From assembly GCA_030015575.1 (NCBI GenBank), contig CM057339.1, forward strand, positions 695,156,761-695,220,760: 64,000 bases of DNA. The letters are read 5' to 3'. The first letter of the stretch is position 1. Each line of letters begins with the position of its first letter. Below, one piece after another: positions 57,781 to 64,000 of this stretch. The position numbers were made by a program, and so were the translations under genes. The notes beneath the pieces were generated by a model, which had not been told where the DNA came from, searched no databases, and saw only the letters and a list, made by a program, of their open reading frames with translations. The stretch comes from Agapanthus africanus (taxonomy: Eukaryota; Streptophyta; Magnoliopsida; Asparagales; Amaryllidaceae).

Positions 57781-59151
57781 TGAAGCCCGATCATCAAAAC
57801 TCAAATCCAAGCGATATAAGAGTGATACTCGGATCACAAGCGCAAATCGCAACAAATGACATTTAGGTACACCTCCTACAATGTCGAAAAGTGTCGGTAT
57901 GTCCAAAACTGGAAGAGCAAGAACATACGCTGCATTTCTCTGTGGATTACCGATCTCGCAATCCCTCAGCTCGTCAGTCCGGTCCTGTGTACTAACGGAA
58001 ACAATCCACTCTAGTACTCCTCTGGTCCTCTCACGACCAATTAGCATGACCACTCATCAAGCAGCACGTCTCTGGCGTCGGTCTCTGGTCCTCTGAATAT
58101 ACGTCACACATCTGATCCTCGGTGCAAATCTCATTGTAGCAGTGTCCAGGAAAGAACCTGATCAGGGTCTCTTCCGATCTCGCCTATGCCGAACTGTACG
58201 GAGGCTGGTACTCTTGTTTAATCCTTTCTCTTCTTCTGGACATCTGCGTTCTCAACACAACTCCTCCTCGGAAACCTGTCGTATCTCAACGCCTCTGTAT
58301 GCATATCAGCTCTCAAATCTCGACGGGGAGTAACGACAACTCATCAGTATCTCGCACGAACCTCTTGTTTCACTTTGCTCTAATGTCGACTGATTCGGAC
58401 TCGTCTCTTCATTGCTGCATGGACTGCGCTCCAACGGCTATACTCGTATCTGGAATCTCCCAAGCAATGTATCTCCTCACATGATATCCGAATGATGTCG
58501 AACTTTTCGATCGAATCGTCAAGGCTCCACAATCCCCCAAGAGCTCAACATCATGGGTACAGTTTAATAGTATCGAATATATGCCACAGCACCTATGGAC
58601 CAACCGTAGAAGGGCAAACCTAAGCCTCATTAATGGTACCGCTGAACTGCTGTAAACCCTAAGGTTTTAAAGCGTTCTCATGGTCATTATATCGAGTTAG
58701 GGTTTCATTCTTCTAGAGGGTCCATAGAATTACTTGCATTATTTTCCGAATACTTTAAACTTGGAGAATGGATGCCTGACATTCGATCGTCTCTATCGAC
58801 TCCCATCGTACCTGCGTGAAGTCGTCTCTAGCTGGAATCAATCAATCAGATGACCTCGCATCGGGGTAGGCAATGAATCACATGTCCTAGTCCTTCATCT
58901 TTGGTGACTAGCGATCTTCTATCATATCTCGAAATATAACTCGGGCGGCATTAGCTCCAAACATCTGGGGCGATATCTCCTCATTCGCAGCAGCAACTGG
59001 CTCATTCGTCCATACGCTGAACAGTACCTAAACCATCAAAATACAGTGCATTAACAATCATCACATTCTCGATGGCCTCTAGCGATAGCCCAATCCTCTG
59101 GTGCTGATCTGCGTGTCCGAGAAATCCGTGTACAAGCAATCCATCAAATGC

Positions 59152-61218
59152 TGTAAGTCCACGTTGCCCACCCCAGTGCTTGCGGGGAGGCGGAAACGGT
59201 ATATAAAAATCGGATTTTTAGCACTCAAGGCAACATGGACTAACTAAAGGCGGGATCTATTCTAAACAAAACTAGCTACCAAGCTAAAGAGAGTTAGCTA
59301 CTCGGAAAAGAGGTTATACCTTGGGCTTTATATCCTTCTCTCCTTGCTCCTTGAACTGGTAGAAAGGGATCACCTTGTCGCCTTCTCTAGTCGAAGAAGG
59401 ATCCACCCGAGAGCCTCAACCTTTGGCTTCAACTTCAAGCTAGAAGTAACTAAGGTGCTAGAAGTGCTAATCCTAGAACCCTAGATGAGAGTAGAGATTA
59501 CTATGGAGTGGTTTTTCTCAAGCTCAAGTGTTTCTCAACACATGAGAGGGGAGAGCTTGAGGAAGAGGAAGAGCAAGAGAGAGCAAGTATATGATAGAAT
59601 GAAAATGGTTTTTACAACCATAACAAAATATATGTGATTTTTCAAATAATAGTATTAATCAAAAATGAAAAGGTGATGGTTAGTTTGAAGAGACCATTAT
59701 CATATCATAATAAATGATTTTTCAAAGATCAAAGAGCATCTAAAAAAGTAATGATGATGGTCAATGTTTCAAACCTAGTCAACTAGTCAAATTTGGTCAA
59801 CAAGTCAACAAGCCCAACCATGACACAATTTCACTTAATTAATATTATTAATTGATAAATCACAATATCATTAGGGTTTGGAAAATAGACGACTGTCAAC
59901 TGTGCATACACACCCGTTCCAAAACCCTAATGAAAAACCTCTTCCTCCGCCTCAATCAACTGTGCATACGCACCCGTATTCGTGATCCGAGGAACACGAG
60001 TACAAAGAGATAAAACCAATCCCAAATCATATACTAGGATCTGGCTTAAACCAAAGCCCGCTAGTATAAGCTGTCCGGACAGCAAACGTGCACAAGTGCG
60101 CGGATGTGAACGAACCCTGTCGCAAAACCATGTGACCTCTACTCATTTTGCCTAAAGGCGAATAACTCTCTGTGTGGGACTCTAAAGACTCGACACTACG
60201 CTGGCAGTGGGTTTAACCACAGACCGCAAGCGTCACTAGCTGTACGTAACGGTACCCAGGTAGATGCCGATAAGAAGACTGACGAGGTGACCCCATCTGA
60301 ACTTTTACTGAGCCTGTATGTGAAAGTCTCCGTACAGTCCGGTCTGTTCGTCTGATACATCGCATGGCGGGCCTAGGAGGGCGGTAAACGTCAGTCCCCT
60401 AATAGCGGTACAAGTCGTGTCGGAGTGTAGCCTAGAACACCCTGAGATAGCACTGGAAACCTACCAGTATATCTCGCTTGCCCTGGCCAGGGACTACTTG
60501 TGTAATGGCTCTCCTGGACACAACGTGATGTCAACCCCCAATACCGGGAGAGACGGATCCTGTCTAACCGTCACTGCCTCCAAGTGCTTCGGGACTGCAC
60601 CCAACTACTACCTGTTTACACGACTCCTTTGAGCCGTGGTAGGGTAGTAATCAAAGTGCAGTGGGAACACACTCGAGGCGAAGTGACAGTGTCAAGTCAG
60701 CGGACTAAGCTGTACTCATGTCACCTGGGAACTGATAACTGACGATAGGTATAATACCAACCAACAGTTCCCGACGAGTCCTGTCCAGAGTACTCGTAAC
60801 CTAACAAGCACCCGCATACTATCTCAAGTACGACGTACTGACGGTTGTGGGACAGACCGTCTTCCACGCTGGGATGAGAAGCGCATACGCTAGTCTACTC
60901 CGGAGTATCGATGCCCTGTCTCGATAGTCCAACGACTAGGGACCTGTATAAGGATGTGCTTATGGATTACCCAGCCCCACGAGTGTGAGCGCCATCACAA
61001 CGCTGGTAATCACGCAAAGATCTTAAGGGCTCTACTAATATGTATATAAGCGATATGCTAAAAGAAACACATGCACATATTAAAGCAGAGACAAACCAAG
61101 TAGCATACTACCATTTCGAGCAAGATTGTATATACAACTGTGAATATCCCAGGCTTCCATCAAGTAATATACATACTAGTATGATACAGTAATGGCCTCT
61201 AGGGCATATACACTAACA
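59152..61218 (-). repeat. ANG5 3' LTR (2.07 kb)
   Basis: It starts TGTAAGTCCACG at 59152 and ends ATACACTAACA at 61218, just before the polypurine tract. It shares the 'ggactctaaagactcg' block (60178) and the 'accgggagaga' block (about 60544) with the other Angela LTRs. Short frames in it are not supported as genes. Confidence 0.85.
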
Positions 61219-61227
61219 ATCTCCCAC
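61219..61227 (-). other. ANG5 polypurine tract
   Basis: The minus strand reads GTGGGAGAT next to the LTR start, the primer for second-strand synthesis. The same tract lies before the ANG2 and ANG4 3' LTRs. Confidence 0.8.
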
Positions 61228-61232
61228 TTGCA

Positions 61233-64000
61233 CTAAGGCCATGTACTGGCGTATCGAAGACCTATCATCTCGATCAGCCGCTCGAACTGAGTCTGGGGTA
61301 GGGCCTTCGTGAATGGATCTGCAGTGTTATCTTCTGAAGCAACCCTCCGAACATCGATCTCCTGGCGATCCACGATCTCCCTGATCAGGTGATACCGACT
61401 CAAGATGTGTCTGGATTTCTGATGCGACCTGGGTTCCTTCGCTAAATCTATAGCCCCGTTGTTGTCGCAATACAGAGGTATTGGGTCAACATTGGACGGA
61501 ACCACCTGAAGTTCTTTCAAGAACTTCCTCATCCAGACAGATTCTTTTGCGGCATCAGATGCAGCGATGTATTCCGCTTCCATAGTCGAGTCAGCAACGG
61601 TTTCCTGTTTGGAGCTCTTCCAACACACCGCCCCTCCATTGAGGGTAAAGACAAAACCCGACATGGACTTGGAATCATCCTTGTCACTCTGGAAGATGGA
61701 GTCAGCAAAGGAATCAATCTGGAGGTCTTTTCCGCCATACACCAAGAACATCTCCTTAGTCCTTCTCAGGTACTTGAGAATGTTCTTTACCGCTATCCAA
61801 TGTTTCTCCCCAGGGTTTGACTGATACCTGCTTACCACACTCAGTGCATAAGCCACATCTGGTCTGGTACACAACATCGCATACATTATAGAGCCTACCG
61901 CAGAAGCGTAGGGTATAATAGACATGCGATCCCTCTCCAAATCAGTCTTAAGAGACATCTCTTTGGAGAGGGTGATCTCGTGACAAGCCGGTAGATTACC
62001 GCGCTTGGAATCTTCCATACTGAATCTTTTAAGTATGGTGTCGATGTACCTGGACTGTGAGAGTCCTAAAATCCTCTTGGATCTGTCACGGTAGATCCGG
62101 ATCACCAGAATGTATGAGGCATCACCCAGGTCTTTCATGGAGAACCTGTGTGACAAGAACCCCTTGACAGATTGTAGCATAGGAATGTCATTTCCTATTA
62201 AGAGAATGTCATCCACGTATAAAACGAGGAATACTACAGTTCTCGCTACAAATCTACAATAGATGCATGGTTCATCTGGATTTTTGATAAAGCCAAATTC
62301 CTTGACCGTCTCATCAAAACAGATGTTCCAACTCCGCGATGCCTGCTTTAGTCCATAAATGGACTTAAGCAACTTGCACACCTTTCCACTGCTCCCACTT
62401 TGAATGAAACCTTCTGGCTGGTCCATATAGACATACTCCTCTAAATGTCCATTTAGAAAAGCGGTCTTTACGTCCATCTGCCAAATTTCATAATCGTGGA
62501 AGGCAGCAATGGTAAGAAGGATCCGAATGGATTTCAGCATAGCAACTGGAGAAAAGGTTTCGTCATAGTCCAAACCAGGTCGCTGACGAAAACCCTTTGC
62601 AACCAGTCTAGCTTTATAGGTCTCAACCTGTCCATCTACACCAATCTTCCTTTTGAAGATCCACTTGCATCCTACGGGTTTTACCCTATCTGGAGCAATG
62701 TCCAACGTCCATAATTTGTTGGTGTACATGGACTCCATTTCGGTCCGCATTGCATCCAGCCATTTTACCGAGTCGACGCTCTGAATGGCTTGCTGGAAGC
62801 TAGTAGGCTCATCACAATCTATGATGCAATCCTCTCTATCCCCGTCTATGAGAAAACCGTAGTATCTCTCGGGCGGATGAGACTGCCTACTACTCCTGCG
62901 GAGTGGCGTAGGAATGTCCTGATCTTTCAAATCCTCTGGTTCTACTAAGCTTTCAGTAACAGCTCGTGGTTCTGGAATTTCTTCCAGTTTTATTGCGCTC
63001 CCACTTATTTCTTTTTCTATGAACTGGTGTTCTAGAAAGTGGGCATGGAGAGAAATAAAAACCTTTTGTTCCTCTTCGCAATAGAAGAAATATCCCTTGG
63101 AGTTCTTTGGATATCCCACAAACTTGCACTGTACTGAGCGTGCCTCGAGCTTGTCCGCATGCTGCTTTTTTACAAAAGCTGGACATCCCCATGTCTTAAT
63201 GTGATTAAGATAGGGTTTCTTCCCACGCCACATCTGATATGGTGTAGTTGGCACAGTCTTAGTTGGAACTCGGTTCAAAAGGTATGCAGCTGATTCTAGC
63301 GCATATCCCCAGAACGATCGCGGCAACTCAGCGTTACTCATCATGGACCGTACCATATCCAATAGGGTTCGGTTCCGTCTCTCCGATACACCGTTATGTT
63401 GTGGAGTGTATGGAGGAGTAAGCTGAGAGAGAATTCCATTCTCTTTTAAGTAACCCAGGAACTCGGCACTCAAGTATTTACCACCTCGATCAGATCTTAG
63501 TGTCTTGATACTTTTGCCTGTTTGTTTTTCTACTTCATTCTTATATTCCTGGAATTTTTCAAAAGCCTCGGATTTATGTTTCATTAAGAAGACATATCCG
63601 TACCTTGAAAAGCCATCCGTAAAAGTAATGAAGTAAGAATAACCGCTTCGTGCATGCGTAGAAATTGGACCGCACACGTCGCTGTGTACGAGTCCCAAGA
63701 GCTCGCTCGCTCTTACTCCGTGTCCAGTGAACGGAGTCTTTGTCATCTTTCCTTTGAGACAGGATTGACAAGTTGCATACGATTGATATTCGAACGGATC
63801 CAAATATCCTTCTGTATGTAACTTATTCAACCTTCTCTCATTGATGTGACCCAGTCTACAATGCCATAAGAAAGTTTTATTGATTTCTGGAGACTTTCTT
63901 TTGTGTGTATTCTGGACATTGAAAATCTGTGGTTGGTTTAATACGTATATACCGTTGTTTAATGTACCTGACCCAATCAAAACTTGATTAAGGTGAATGT
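61233..64000 (-). CDS. ANG5 polyprotein, C-terminal 2.7 kb (integrase, RT, RNase H)
   Basis: The frame is open from the window edge to the stop at 61233; the true start is off-window. Counting from codon 63980: integrase zinc-binding HHCC region (about residues 40-74), integrase core with the D-D-35-E set (about 101, 164, 200; LVHSDVCGP, LRSDRGGKY, NGVSERRNR), a spacer, then reverse transcriptase (about 410-660, with FLNGHLEEYVYMDQPEGF and the catalytic YVDD near 588), and RNase H (about 770-910, DSTMEAEYIAASDAAKE). Integrase inserts the DNA copy; RT and RNase H make it. All expected catalytic motifs are present. It ends 14 bases before the LTR, as usual for Angela. Confidence 0.92.
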   Translation of the reverse strand, partial: IHLNQVLIGSGTLNNGIYVLNQPQIFNVQNTHKRKSPEINKTFLWHCRLGHINERRLNKLHTEGYLDPFEYQSYATCQSCLKGKMTKTPFTGHGVRASELLGLVHSDVCGPISTHARSGYSYFITFTDGFSRYGYVFLMKHKSEAFEKFQEYKNEVEKQTGKSIKTLRSDRGGKYLSAEFLGYLKENGILSQLTPPYTPQHNGVSERRNRTLLDMVRSMMSNAELPRSFWGYALESAAYLLNRVPTKTVPTTPYQMWRGKKPYLNHIKTWGCPAFVKKQHADKLEARSVQCKFVGYPKNSKGYFFYCEEEQKVFISLHAHFLEHQFIEKEISGSAIKLEEIPEPRAVTESLVEPEDLKDQDIPTPLRRSSRQSHPPERYYGFLIDGDREDCIIDCDEPTSFQQAIQSVDSVKWLDAMRTEMESMYTNKLWTLDIAPDRVKPVGCKWIFKRKIGVDGQVETYKARLVAKGFRQRPGLDYDETFSPVAMLKSIRILLTIAAFHDYEIWQMDVKTAFLNGHLEEYVYMDQPEGFIQSGSSGKVCKLLKSIYGLKQASRSWNICFDETVKEFGFIKNPDEPCIYCRFVARTVVFLVLYVDDILLIGNDIPMLQSVKGFLSHRFSMKDLGDASYILVIRIYRDRSKRILGLSQSRYIDTILKRFSMEDSKRGNLPACHEITLSKEMSLKTDLERDRMSIIPYASAVGSIMYAMLCTRPDVAYALSVVSRYQSNPGEKHWIAVKNILKYLRRTKEMFLVYGGKDLQIDSFADSIFQSDKDDSKSMSGFVFTLNGGAVCWKSSKQETVADSTMEAEYIAASDAAKESVWMRKFLKELQVVPSNVDPIPLYCDNNGAIDLAKEPRSHQKSRHILSRYHLIREIVDRQEIDVRRVASEDNTADPFTKALPQTQFERLIEMIGLRYASTWP

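Larger units (their letters stand above)
51132..59151 (-). mobile_element. LARD-D: non-autonomous Tekay-LTR element, 3' part
   Basis: 3' LTR 51132-55118, polypurine tract, then at least 4.0 kb of interior up to the ANG5 insertion at 59151. The interior follows LARD-C block by block but is about 1.65 kb longer over the same span because of minisatellite growth. The 5' part and 5' LTR are off-window. The left end is inserted in TAT2, with 'ggacg' as candidate duplication. No gag or pol motifs were found. Confidence 0.8.
55119..59151 (-). other. LARD-D interior (non-coding, repeat-rich)
   Basis: It starts with the polypurine tract (plus-strand 'ctttccccctta', 55121-55132) and the conserved 'ttcggtccccgaattt' block. 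A GTGCA-rich minisatellite (55850-57780) follows, then zones matching 22460-23640 of LARD-C. The element-sense frame 58409-58630 begins MRLRFALLRLVHRC, like the LARD-C ORF. ANG5 interrupts it at 59151, a point equivalent to about 23632 in LARD-C. Confidence 0.7.
59152..64000 (-). mobile_element. ANG5: Angela/BARE-type Ty1/copia element, 3' part, looks whole where visible
   Basis: On the minus strand, the polyprotein frame enters at the right edge of the window, followed by the polypurine tract and 3' LTR (61218-59152). It is inserted in LARD-D with 'aatgc' at its left edge as candidate target duplication. No break is visible in the 2.7 kb of pol seen here, unlike ANG2 and ANG4, so it is probably the youngest Angela copy in the window. 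Gag, leader and 5' LTR are off-window, so neither LTR age nor full integrity can be judged. Confidence 0.9.

Overview
This window looks like intergenic heterochromatin of a flowering plant. It is AT-rich and, as far as I can read it, consists almost entirely of LTR retrotransposons nested inside one another. I found no convincing host protein gene, rRNA gene, functional tRNA gene or CRISPR array. The plant assignment rests on four element groups: Ty1/copia elements of the Angela/BARE type (LTRs near 2 kb, LTR start containing the core TGCCCTAGAGGC, leader near 2 kb, initiator-Met-tRNA primer site); a Ty3/gypsy chromovirus of the Tekay/Del type with LTRs near 4 kb; non-autonomous LARD-type derivatives that share the Tekay LTRs; and Ty3/gypsy elements of the Tat/Athila group (Asp-tRNA primer site, or a second RNase H domain). 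I name the copies ANG1-5, TEK-A, LARD-B/C/D, TAT1, TAT-F and TAT2.

Layout. 1-3634: leader and 5' LTR of ANG1 (minus). 3635-8467: TAT1 (minus) with 5' LTR, primer site, leader and an unrecognised acidic ORF cut by ANG1. 8468-14682: TEK-A (minus) with gag, protease, the start of reverse transcriptase, primer site and 5' LTR; TAT1 sits inside its reverse transcriptase. 14683-19217: LARD-B (minus), leader plus 5' LTR, cut by TEK-A. 19218-28382: LARD-C (minus), partial 3' LTR, non-coding interior and 5' LTR. 28383-32533: 3' part of ANG2 (plus), cut in gag by LARD-C and in its 3' LTR by the next unit. 32534-35408: an LTR-like unit of another family. 35409-37219: TAT-F, one Tat-like LTR. 37220-40917: ANG3 (minus), leader and 5' LTR. 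40918-41058: rearranged Angela LTR ends. 41059-49345: ANG4 (plus), degraded. 49346-51131: TAT2 polyprotein fragment (minus). 51132-59151: LARD-D (minus), 3' LTR and an interior enlarged by a minisatellite. 59152-64000: ANG5 (minus), 3' LTR and a polyprotein frame open to the window edge.

The left half reads as a nest at least six insertions deep, giving the order ANG2, LARD-C, LARD-B, TEK-A, TAT1, ANG1 from oldest to youngest. The right half holds a second chain: TAT2, LARD-D, ANG5.

The most interesting signal is the family formed by TEK-A and the three LARDs. They share LTR ends and primer-site spacing, and LARD-B and LARD-C keep a remnant of the gag start. The LTRs carry small palindromes, one of which shows paired (compensatory) base changes between copies. 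The LARD interior also shares a block of roughly 400 bases with the leader of an unrelated Copia element, ANG3; that block contains the start of a LARD-borne ORF.
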